The position numbers and the translations under genes were made by a program. Positions 50,901-62,900 of a DNA stretch of 64,000 nt are shown in pieces. The stretch covers positions 682,001 through 746,000 of the forward strand of contig NW_024104417.1 of NCBI RefSeq assembly GCF_003945595.2, given 5' to 3'. Positions within the stretch are counted from its first letter, which is position 1. Each line of letters opens with the position of its first letter. Under the pieces are notes generated by a model. That model was not told where the DNA came from. It saw nothing but the letters and a program-made list of their open reading frames with translations, and searched no databases. This DNA is from Pipra filicauda. Its lineage: Eukaryota; Chordata; Aves; Passeriformes; Pipridae.

Positions 50901-53900
50901 ATGTACATTCATTTCACAGAAAAAGGCAATAAATATGTTCTCCTTTGGCTGCTTCGTTATAACACAACAGTCCTGTCCCATTCTTCCATTCAGAGTAGCA
51001 AATTCTCCTTGAGTTCTTTGATGTTTCGGAGAACCACATCAAAATCAAATTAGGTATTTCTTGTAATTCAGAACTTTCCAGGATAAGTAAAACAAAAAGC
51101 CCCTTTACTGATTTCTTCATATTTTATATAAACATGAGATGGAGGAGCTCTGCAGATCACAGCTATCTGTGCTGCCACGGAGGCCACACACAGGTGAGTC
51201 AACATCACTTTGGCTAAAACAGCAGGTACTTCCTGTCCTCCTGTGCTTCCTGCATTGATACTAACTGCATTGAGTAGAGAAAAAAACCCCTACACTGTCA
51301 TCTCATTGCAATAGATGATGCGTTGGTAAGCATCAATACTTGCAATCAAAGTCACCATATATTTTTCCCTCACAAAAAAAAGTTGCACAAGAGACTTCTT
51401 TGTTCCAATTCCTAAACATCTGTGATTTAGGAGTTAACTATAGAGTAAATTAACTTTGCTTTATTAGCATGGTACATGGTTTCCCAAAATGGATGGCAAT
51501 AAACCTCCTTACCATCAATATGGTAATCAAACTAACTATTAAATGATTAATCTAAACACATATATATACAGAGAGAGAGAAAGAATGAATTATAATAGAT
51601 GGTAACATTACATCAGTGTCTAACTAATTTAACATTCAACCATCTTATGAGTGATTTAATTGTGGTGCCACTATTCATCTCCTCAAAGCCTGCAGAATCC
51701 ACAGCCAGCGATGCTGGTCAATGGCCCTTTGTTTCACTAAGACTAGTTCCATCTTTTCTTAGTTACATGAACCACACACTTGGCTGACTCTATCTATTTT
51801 TAAGATGATTGTGTGGAGAAAAGTTGTGCCCTTACTTATGGTCTTACAATCTATTGAATCATATTCAAATAAGAATATGGCTCTTCCTGCTCTAGAAGTG
51901 GATTTTTCTTCCCTCTTCCATATTTTCTAATCATGGTGAAAACGGACTGTTGAAATTCCATGATTGGTTAGACGCACTTTCACTACTGCCTTACCAGCAC
52001 TCTGTTCTCCTGGGACTGGCCAGCAGCATGGAACATGCATCACTGGAAGCAACAGATGTAACAAATCCTGTCTTCTCAGTGCAGATGACTTGTGACTTTA
52101 GGCTGAGTCTGCACTGTAAGGGAGCTGCACATATGCCTCACTCCTCTTCAGAGCTGTGTGACAAAATGCATCATGGCTCCAGGTTCTCTGTTATGTGCTG
52201 GTGAAAGCAGCATCAAACCAGGAATAACTAAAGCAAAGCATTTACATGTGTGATTAGAGCTCATTGAGGCTAATGAAATATACATTCCTGTAAGAACCAG
52301 GCTGGTTTGAGATTTGCTATGTTGGGCATGCCAGTGGTCACAGGGGAATAGCAATTTTACATGGCTGAACAGCCATTTCTGCCCTGAGAAATTCCTAGGC
52401 TGGCTTAAGTATACAACCCAGCGTAACCCCTAATGTTTGACTCAGAAAGAGATGCTTAAGATAGAATCAGCTTTCCTAAATGCAATTTTTGTTTGACATG
52501 TGAATTCTCTTTGAAGCTAATTTAAGTGCTACACCACTTTTAATAAAAATCGTAATTTCTCCCTTTGAAAGACTACTTAATTGATGAGGCTGGTCACTGT
52601 CTCTTTTTGGTAAATATGCACAAATGGTGTGTTTGGGAAGTTGCAGATGGACATACACATCTTTTTCATGCTGAATCTGAGGCAGCCATTCATTTGAGAA
52701 AGCCAGCATCACAAAGGATTTGGCATTTATCTGGCTTTCTGAAAGTGGATGTCTTCTCTGAACCCACCTACTTTAAGATTTCTAGACCTACAGAGAGTGA
52801 GTTTCAAAAATGCAACAATACATCTCATGTAAACAGTGGAAACAGACCCTAGTACTATGAGTTTAGTGACAAATTTGCCTTTCCTACACTAAATATCATG
52901 CAATCCTCACAGGTGTGTGCCACAATCCAAGGTGGCAGCAAAACCAAAAAACTTCCCAGTGTGTCAAATGATTTACATGGTGCAATGGGCTTCTTGGCTC
53001 ACCAGCAGCTTCACAGACCTAAACAGTGTGTCCCTGCCCAGTGCTTGGGACCAAGCAACAAAACAATTACTGCCCACAGAGCCTGAGGAACTGTGGTGCT
53101 ATCACCTCCCCAGCAAAGCTCCTGTAAGTGATCCCGGCTGCCTAGCTCCCTGTTGCCTGAACAGGGAATACACATCAGGAATGTGGAGAGGAGACAAACT
53201 AATAACAGCAACCTCAAATCTCATCATGTGTCAGCCAAAAACTTCCTGTAGTTTAGACTGACTGCTGTCACACAGCTACAGCTCAGATGATGTCCTAAAA
53301 CATGGACTTTACAGCTACTACGCGCCACTTCATACAACTGGAACCACAACTTGACTTCTAATGACACTGTTCAGAAAGGACTTGCCTTTCTTCTGAGGTT
53401 TATAAACTGCCTAAAGCCACCAGAAATGCTAAATTCTGAGTGTAAGACAACAAAAATAAGATGCTTTGATGAGTTTTCAGTATGCATTCCATGTTTAATG
53501 TTTCATCTGATGACTTAACACCAGATGTTCTGAAGCGTACTTAGTCCTTACAAATCCATCACAGTGAGGTTTCCCCCCTGAAGTCTTTGCTGCATCCTCT
53601 GACTAATTTAAGAAAACATAAACAGTTAAGGAGAAAAAAGTTCAGTAACTCATTCAAGTTCTACTCTTAAACACCACTAACTTCTGCTCTTGACGCAGAC
53701 TAGGACAGCACTCTAACTTTCACATAATTCCTATCAGTAATCTAGCTGTATTGGAAAAACCATTGTTGTTCTGCTTCCATTTCTGTTACAGGTTGTAAAT
53801 ACATTTTTCTGAATAAGCCAACAAATGAGAAACAAAACAATCTTATCTTTTTTGAAACTAAGCCGGTTTAGTGAAAGAAATACCGAACACATATCATTGA

Positions 53901-56900
53901 TGTGTCACACAACAAAACCAGCTACATTTTGACCTACCACAACTGCTACCATTTGGGGTTTAAAGGGACATATTCTAACATCAGTGAGAGAAGAACAACT
54001 ACAAGTTATGAGAACCCTGTTTCCTGGTCCCATAGGCACTTTATCAGATCATGCATCCTCCACCTAGATTTGCCTTGCAAATCTAGGATTGCTCTTCTTG
54101 AGACCAGAATAAAACTCCCATAGACTTCAATGATGCAGGATCAAACCCATTCCCTTCATAACAGGTTCTCTCAAGCAATTTTATCCTAATTTTCTACCCT
54201 GTGGCTGAATTCTAATGTTTGCAGAGACAAGCACTTTAAGTGGGAAAGCAGGGAGTAAAATGCAGATCCCAGAAGCAAAGACAACCAGTGGTGAACAGAG
54301 TTATTTTACATGCTGTGCTGGGGGGGGTTACTTCACTGGAGATCGAAGGGAGAGCTGACACAGCAAACAAAGTAAAAATATACTGCTGTTATGGTATCCT
54401 TTCCATTACTACTGCAATAAATTTTTTCCAGGTATTTTCCATTTCCTGTATTTCTATGGCAAAAAATTACTGCTTCAAATGTGCCCCATCAAGTTTCTCC
54501 AGTAAAACTACAAAATTAGACTTCTGGATTTTGAAGATATCTCGCTGGATTCCCCCCATTCCGAACACACTCATCCCCAGTATCGCTTTCTTTTCACGTA
54601 ATTAACACAAAACTACAGCCATGCCTTATGCCTTAATAAATTACAGGAATACTATAAACCTAAACTTTACATAGCTTGTTTGCCCAAATCTATATCATAG
54701 ACTGCTGAACAACAGAAAAGATCTTTCTTCAGAAAGCAGCCCATCACTACAACACAGGTCTTCCCCACTCTGCACAGACAGCTCTCTACTTCTGCTGACT
54801 TTTTCCCAGCTCTGCAAACAATCACCCCTTTAACTTTCAAACAAAGTGTGATTTATTAAAGCAGACTGCTTGGCAGCAAAGCTCTCCTGAAGCTTGAAAA
54901 TATGATTAGACCAGTAAATTTAGTTCTTTCTTCATAAACTTGATTCTGCATGCATTTACCCTCTTTAAAAGAAAATACAAGTCCAGAAACATTTCCAGTA
55001 CAGCTTGCTCAGCCAAACTACAAGCACTTTATATTATTTTTCTACAAGTCCACTGCAGCTTCAAGTATGCAAGATTAAAATAATTTAAAAATCTGCATGA
55101 ATTAAACCCCTTACCTTTTAAGACTTTTTCACCCTTCAGCGTTCATCCATTGTGAAAAACTGAATCTTTAGCAGTTGCAGCTATGTACACACACAGACAC
55201 ACACAGAACAGGGCTTTCTTCAGCTCACTGGTATTTCAAGTCTTTCATGTGATATCTTTGGCTGTACTTGCTTAATTCATTCCTGCTGCTACTCAAAGGA
55301 AGTCAAGCCTAGCGAGGGCTGGCTCTACAGCAATTGCTGAAGATATTCCTGACTAACAGGACACAAGGGCTAATCTCACCTTATAGGCAGCAAGAATGTA
55401 AATACATTTCACAGCCAACAAATTCCTAAACCTTAAGAGATAAAATGCACAAAATACCCTAAGACACAGTTTAGCAAGGAAGGGACTTACGAACCCTAAA
55501 GTTTTTGCTAAAGAACAATACTCTATACCCCAGCACTGCTTTTGGAGTCTGAGGATGTCTATTTATCATGGACTGTGCATGTTCCCTTGGAGTAGTTACC
55601 ATGAGAACACAGCAAACAGGATTTGAATGTAAATTGCCATCTAGAGATGGGGGACTTTTTTTTTGTAGTTATAGAAGAAAACTTCCAGAGCTTGATGAAG
55701 TACACACTTTTTCTGAGCATACATTTGCATGACAATGTTTGCAATTCAAATGCTTGGTAGAATGCACAAGAAGGAAGAAAAGCCAAGTTCTTTGCTCAGT
55801 ATTTATAAAAAGCAAATACTTCAGACTTGGGATCAGTAGTTGCAGTTTCATGAACGCCTATCCATGTCACACAATCACATATAAAGTAATTCATAAACCT
55901 CAAAAAATCCATCAGGTGGCACAACGTGCAGAATTACTGCACTGCCTGAAGTCAGCTAGAGGCAGTAAGGTGCTCTGGTGCTGAACAGATCAATTGCTGC
56001 AGCAGTGAAAATCTTCCTCACTTCTACATATCACACTGAACTACACAGCAAGTGTCACACATTAAAAATACCCTACCCCAGGCATTTTATTTTTCCCCAG
56101 AATTGTTCTGGTACTTTGCCATTTGGGCCACCTCCTTCCAAGTCCCTCCCAAAGCAGCGTTTGCTGCCCATGTGTCCCTCCATCCTGCTTAGATACTGCC
56201 ACAGTTACTATCCAATATCCATAAAATTACTCCTACCATTCATGGAAAGAGTCCTACCAAATGGTACATGCCACAAAACATGCAAATATCTGTCTGCCTG
56301 CACTGCCTGGAGTTTGATGCAACCTTTACAGCAGAGTGTCTGCTCCCTCCCCGGCAGCATCCCATCTCAGCCCTCTATCCCTAGCCTTAAACAGCTCAAT
56401 TTTAAACTCCTTAACCGCGGTCACTGAAAGACAAACCCTAATACACTTAGCAAAGGGTTGCCTCGTCAGCCCTGCTTGGTAAGCAACAAACCTTGATGAA
56501 GAAGAAGAACATGCCTGTCTGTGTGACTGCCCGGAGAGTGGAATGACCTACTTCAGCTGAGCAAGCACTCTGAGATGGGGACAAAGGGACAACCCAGTGG
56601 CTCCTGGGCAGCATAACCAACAGGCTGCACCACAGGAGTGATGGGAGCAATCTTTCAGAGAGGATACAAAAGATGGGCATGCCTTACATGCAGCACAAAA
56701 CACTCTGCAGGAATCATCTTGTTCTTTCAGGCAGGGATTCAGATTCACACGTAACATCACTGCTGGCACTCTGTGAGCAGGAGCGATTGCTTTCCTCACA
56801 CCCACTCTCCTTATCACTTTTACCTAAGGAATCTTCTAGAGCCAGACCTAATTACTCAAGTGATGTGTCAGAAGAGGATGCAGCTGGGACATACTCCACA

Positions 56901-59900
56901 AGTCTTGATTTGAAGCTGTGTAATTCTGCAAAACCCAAGACGACAAGATCCAGGGAGCTGAATTAAGTGGTGCTGGCCAGGCATGATGCCACACCTTCCG
57001 ACTGCACCTTCCTGATTATGAATCATAAGGCCTTATGAACAAGCTAAAGGGCTAAAGACAAATAGTTCGCATTTGGCCCCATGCACTTGCTGACCTAAGA
57101 GATCGGGCCAACATGCTATGTTTTCGGGAAATGATTGCACTCCTCGCAAATGATTAGCTGGAGCAGCAGTTCCCTGAGCCTGACCCAAGCTGCCCCAGCA
57201 AGCTAAATCTGTACTCAGAGCCTGTGGCTCTGCTTCCTCCAGAAGAAATGACAGCAGTAATTGGCAGCCAGAAAGCCTTCTTAAAACAAGTATTTATTGA
57301 AAACAACTGAGATTAAAGAGACATTTTTAAAACAGGCAATAAGGATCTCTAATATATGAGCTGCTTATACACTGTAAATGAATACTACTAGACTGTAACT
57401 TTCTACAGACAGCACCACACATACCCAGCAGCTGTACATGGGTTATATAATCTATTCCCTTTACTTTCAAAGTATGACAGGGTAACTACTACCATGATAA
57501 GGCTTTCTATTCCCTTTTTCTTATGGACAGCAAGTCAAATTTACCATGTGATCTGCTAGCTCCTAGCACCAGAGAATACTGCAGCTTTGCTGCAGAAGGG
57601 CTACCCCAGGCCTCAGCAACTGAGTAAACCGTAAAGACCTTCCATTTAGGGCCTAACACGTTTTAGCTTTTAACTGCTGGGCTCAGCATCCCTAAAACCT
57701 CACAAAGGCATCAGCTCCCCAGTTGGGGAAACCCAGAGTCTGTTGCATGACTGAGGTCAGTGTGCAAAGCACATGCTTGATAAATAACTCCAGTAGGATG
57801 TGTGTAGAAATTTGAAGTCAGACCACTGTATTAAGGATATTTTTTTAAAACAGACTTGTAAAAGTGAGGTTTTCCAGATGCTTAGCAATCCTGTGCTACA
57901 GGTATAGTAGAATATCCTTGAAGCTCAGAGTCTTCTTCCCTGAATCTTTCAAGGTTATATGTCAGTGCTGTTCTCAATGCAGCACCATTAGACTTGAGCT
58001 CTCCTTATCCATATTTCTGAAAAAAATAAAAAATTAAAATCTCCCTACAAGATAAACTCAGTAATTCATACAGTCAAGTCTCAATATGACAATACTGCAA
58101 TTCCAGCTTGACAACCAGTTCACATACTGGTTCACTGCACTTGTACCTGCTCCACACCCTGCATACAATCACCCTCGCAGATGGGGTCAAGCTGTACTAT
58201 CACTGTTCCTTTGCACTGCATTCCTGAGCTGTACTTCTAACTGGTGTTTAGGCTGATATTACGCTATACTCATATTTGTAATGATTCAGAGCTATTCTAA
58301 GAGCACAACTTTAATTCAGGCGCCAAGCAAAATAGGTTTGCATCTTATTTTGTCTTATACAGGACACGCTACTTGCTGTTCCAGGGTGTCTCAAGGCCAT
58401 TAATGACCTATGCCTCAAAGTACACTGCAGGTGCCAATAGCCATACCTTGATCCCTCAAATGGCTCTGTCCCCAGAAGTGATGCTAACAATCTTATTGCC
58501 TTGATAAGTATTTTCCCAGAATGAATATGGAGCATGATAGGATTCTAAGCAGCAGTAGGCCTCACAATTTATTACAGATGTTTTTTCTACCAGTCTTCTT
58601 TTGAACTGTGAAGTTATTATGAGTTTCATTTTTTCTGTTGCTCCCTGTAGCCCCTACCCTGCAGTAGGTTTACAATACAGGTTTAATTTTGTCTCATTCC
58701 TTTACCTGACTGAATTAAATTTTAAGATTAAAGAGAAATTAATATAAAAATCTGCAGAGAAAGAGAATTGCCCCTTCAGAGATCACAAGCTCTGAGACAA
58801 GGTGGCTTTTATCTTGACAAGACCATCACTACAACAGAGGAATGAGACAGACCATAAATGAGTAGACAGGGAGATGAGTAGAGACCCTGCAATCCCATTG
58901 TCTGGTGGCACACAGCAGCAGAAGTTTTCTATAAAAATTAAAAAGTGAAATTCTTGTCTACTTCAAATATTTCATGTGAACTTTAATTAAGCCAGGATTT
59001 TGTCTATCTAACTCAATTTAGATCTGTAACCAAAGAGAAGTGGAGACACCCATCTACATGCATGAGAACAGCCAAGCCTGAACCCGTGGAAGTCTCAAGA
59101 ACAGGGAATTACAAAAGCAAGCTGTACTAACTGAAGTTTCGAGAGACCAGCACAGATGAGGCCGCGCAGATGCTGGAGCTGGGGGCCACTCACTACACTT
59201 ATGCCAGTATTATGCCACTCGTGTTTATGCCAATATATGTTCAAGAAATAATCTAAATGGAAAAGGGAACTTGAGAAAGCACTTAAGACAAGCTTCCTGA
59301 GGCTGGCTGTTTCTGGGCAACAGGAAAATTTCTGTCTCTGAAACAGCTTGAATAGGAAGTGCAAGCCTTAAGTTTACTTTTATCAGTCTCCTGAGTGGCA
59401 CCAAGGCTTAGCAACTTTATTAACAGCAGCAAGCTGGAAGAAACATTCAGCTGATGGTTGTAACAATGGTTGAAGCTTGTTTTAAAAAAGTCTTTTTTAC
59501 TGTTGTGTTTTTTGTTTGTTTGTGGGTTGGTTTTTGTTTGGTGGTGGTGGTGTCTGTTTTTTAATTTAAGGTACACCAAAAAAACCCAGGAGACAAAGAC
59601 CAGAAAAGGTAAGGTTGCAGAGAGGAATCATTATTGCACAGAACAGGAGGTAGGAAAAGAAACATGAAACCAAGAAACAGAGAAAGATGTGTCAAAGTTC
59701 AAAAGGATGAAATGAAACATAGTTCTGCCAGCTGCAGTGAAGATAAGGGGAGAGGAGAAAGACCCTTCATTAGCAGAAAAACACTCATTAAGCATACCAA
59801 GTGGAAAAGTTTCCATGTTATGGCTAGTTCAGAACAGATTGGAAATTATGAAAACAGATACCATGATTGTTCAAGGGTCTCCCAAAGATTAATGGGTCCT

Positions 59901-62900
59901 CTGTCCTTCTGTCTGAGGCCTGCTCGCTGAAATGTTTTGTGACAAAAGGTCACATACTCTGTGCGCTCCCTTTAGGAAATTGCACTAATGAGTGTAGATC
60001 CTGCTTTCATATGTAAATGTTCAGTGGTTTACTGCATATGCTGAATTGTTTTTGCTTGCCATTGCAACGTATTTGAAATTAAACTTTTGAAAAATTACAA
60101 CAATCAAATAATTACTGTAAATTATCACATCTCTTATCCAACATGAATATACTTTAATGTCTAGAACAGTAGAGAAAGTACTGTCTGCTGCATATTCTGC
60201 TTTTTTGAATTTGACTTCCATTTGCTCAACCTCATCCACCTACAGAATTCAAACATACTTCCAGAGTAAAAGAGATCTCGAGCCTCCCCAGCTCCTCCCC
60301 TCCAGAGGATGCTCACCAATAGATCTGTCACCTATTTGTACCCAGTCCAGAGAGGGACGAGTAGATTTAGAGGCTTTGCCCCCAGTAACACAACTTCAGC
60401 TCCTCCCTTGATGAATCTCTCTGGTCCAGCTCTCCCTTAATGCTGTGTATTTCAAAAAGCAAGTAAGACACCCCTTTCTTCCACATAACTTGGTATTTGC
60501 CAAGCACTGTTTAAGTACTTTTCAAGTGACATTTATCATTCCCTATCACCATCACTGCAGATGGAAAACACAGAGGAAACTGCTCAGTGAAGACATTTAC
60601 TTTCTTTAGATCCCAGTTTCTCTGCCTCAGTGGCTCATCTGAATGTTTCAAGCAGTTATGTTTCTAACCAACCCTGCACAGTGAGTCACATACATGGTAA
60701 TCCCTGGCAGTCCACACACAGCTAATGTGTCTGAGCTGTGCTGGTTCAGAGCTGTGCAAACTGAGTCACCTTCTTTTCCTTTGTCTGACTGAAAAGAAGC
60801 AACATGTTGTATGAGAGGATAAAATATAAAATCCTTATTGTGATGTGCATCTACAGAATCCAGCACAGGTACCTGCATCGCAGCAGAAGGAGCAACAACA
60901 TCACAAGATTGGCACTTAAAATCACTATGTCTGTATGACATGGAGTAGGGAACAGAGAACAGGGTACAGCTGGCAAAACTTAGAACACTGAATCCCAAAA
61001 ATGCATTTTGATAACACTTCCCTGATTTAAGAATGCCATTGACAAGCACTGAAAGCATGTCTTTCCTTCTCATTTTCTGTCAAGTCTTCTACTGAATCAG
61101 CAACAACAGAGAAACCGTGTGACACCTGACTCTTGTTCTTCAAATAGGATTTCTTATTTGGTAAAGCCATTGAATCAAGTCAAATTTGCAATCAAATTAA
61201 AGCAAATGGAAAACAAGGACAATCGTTTTTGTGTAAGATTTCAGTGAGACTTTATATGTACATTTAAAGGGATTGTGTACAGAAATCTCCCAATCTGTTC
61301 CAGCATGCACTCCTGCAATTAGATGTGGTTCCCTGAGACTGAGGCTTTCTCAAGCTCCTTCTCCTTGCACAGCAGCTAATTCTGTGAGAACTTTGTTTTA
61401 ATGGTAGTAAAATATATGCGCAGATACAGTAACAGATGCCAAATTTGTCAGTAATGGAGCATTCTACTGGGAAAAGACTGGAAGAACAAAGAACATAGGA
61501 ATGGGAACTCAGTGTTTTCCTTGCCATGGAAATGCAACAAGTGCCTGGTTCTTGCATCAATCATGGCAAATCCTTGTGACTTTGGTACTGTGATGAGCCT
61601 TACTCAGGTACAAAAGGACAAATAAGGAAAATGTGTGAGTTAGTTACTAAAATTCTTCTTACACTCCAGTGGTAGAAGGTGGTCTTTATAAGGGTCATGT
61701 GGCTTCCAGGCAGAAACAGGAGCAGGGAAGCAAACAAGCTTTTCAAAACTGCCCTCCTTACACAATTAGGGATTTGCTACATACATAGGCTCACAAACCC
61801 CAGCTATTGGCCCAGGTGCCATCATCCATGTGGGTTCAGCTGCCTGGTGGCTGCACACCTCAGCACCAAACACTTCAACATGCAGAAAGCAGTTCTTATT
61901 TGCTTCCAGGCCCTCTTGCTAAGGTGCCCCAAATCTGCATGTTATTTGACACATCACGAGTAGCAGTGCAAAAGTAGAGTTAGCAACTGAAAACATGTAA
62001 AGTCAAGGATGTACTGTCCAGGTAACACAAAAACCTGCAATGAAATCTGCAGGTTTGACTTGTTAGTATCTTGATTAACCAGACATCCCAGAAAAATGTA
62101 ACAAGTAAATATGGATTTATAGCAAAGTCACTTATGAATTGCCATGTGAAAACCATAAATCAGATTTGTTAGCACCTCTGCCTGTTGCATTTTTGACCCA
62201 AGCAGACCATAGCTGAATACCAGTCTATAAAGCCAAAAACGGATGTGCAAAACCCCAGGATATCAGAACCAGGCTAACAATATTAATTTCAATGACTGCT
62301 GTATCATTACCACATCATTTCTAGAGAGCACTCCAACATATTTAGAAAAGTCTTGACAATTTGTCTTTCATTATCTGTAACCCAAAAGACAAATCAATAT
62401 TGTAAGCCTTAGTCTCAAAGCCTGTTTTAAAAACAAAATTCTGTAACAGAACAAAACAGACAGCATGTACAGACTGAGAGTACAGTAAGAGTCTGATGAC
62501 AGAGTCAGTCATTCACACTGGTTTTGCTATATGCACATGAATCACTGCCTCTAGTGATTTAAACCAAACTTTGCAGTTTTGGTATTTTCTTCCTAAAAAG
62601 GCTCTCACAGACTTGTCACATGAGCAGTGCAGCCTTCTACCTTCCTTTTATAACCAGCCTTAAAGCCACTCATTTACCAAAGTTGTGAGCAATGACTATT
62701 AAAAAATCAAAAGACTTTCCCAGTGCCTTCCACTTGCAGAGTCTTCTACAAAGTCAGTGAAGAATGATAGATACTCTATGCTTCACACAGTGGTAAATAA
62801 CCAGACAGGCAGACAAAGATCAGGCCTGAGACACAGAGAAAAGACAGAAACTATTTAAAATCTTACCTTCTGCACATTGGGTTTGATGCACCGAACAAAG

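Larger units (their letters stand above)
40527..62866 (-). other. MYO10 22.3-kb intron w1-w2
   Basis: The intron is bounded by the donor after w1 and the acceptor before w2. I see no CR1 or LTR in it and no certain exon. Points of interest inside are a CpG-bearing segment with a donor-like site (42176-42360), a coding-like minus-strand frame (47361-47642), a GC-rich segment with CpGs (50040-50390), possible conserved blocks (50420-50690 and 57040-57270), a G-run (45256-45273), a 32-bp tandem duplication (50878-50941) and a perfect hairpin (54063-54087). The headless Myo10 transcript would need its first exon here. Confidence 0.9.

Noticed and set aside
55978..56427. 149-codon plus-strand frame
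   Set aside because: It is built on Pro/Ser/Cys-rich translation of C-rich DNA. No family is recognised.
60648..61073. 141-codon minus-strand frame in the large intron
   Set aside because: Cys/Ser-rich with no recognisable motif, and not in myosin-like sequence. Length alone is not enough in 22 kb.
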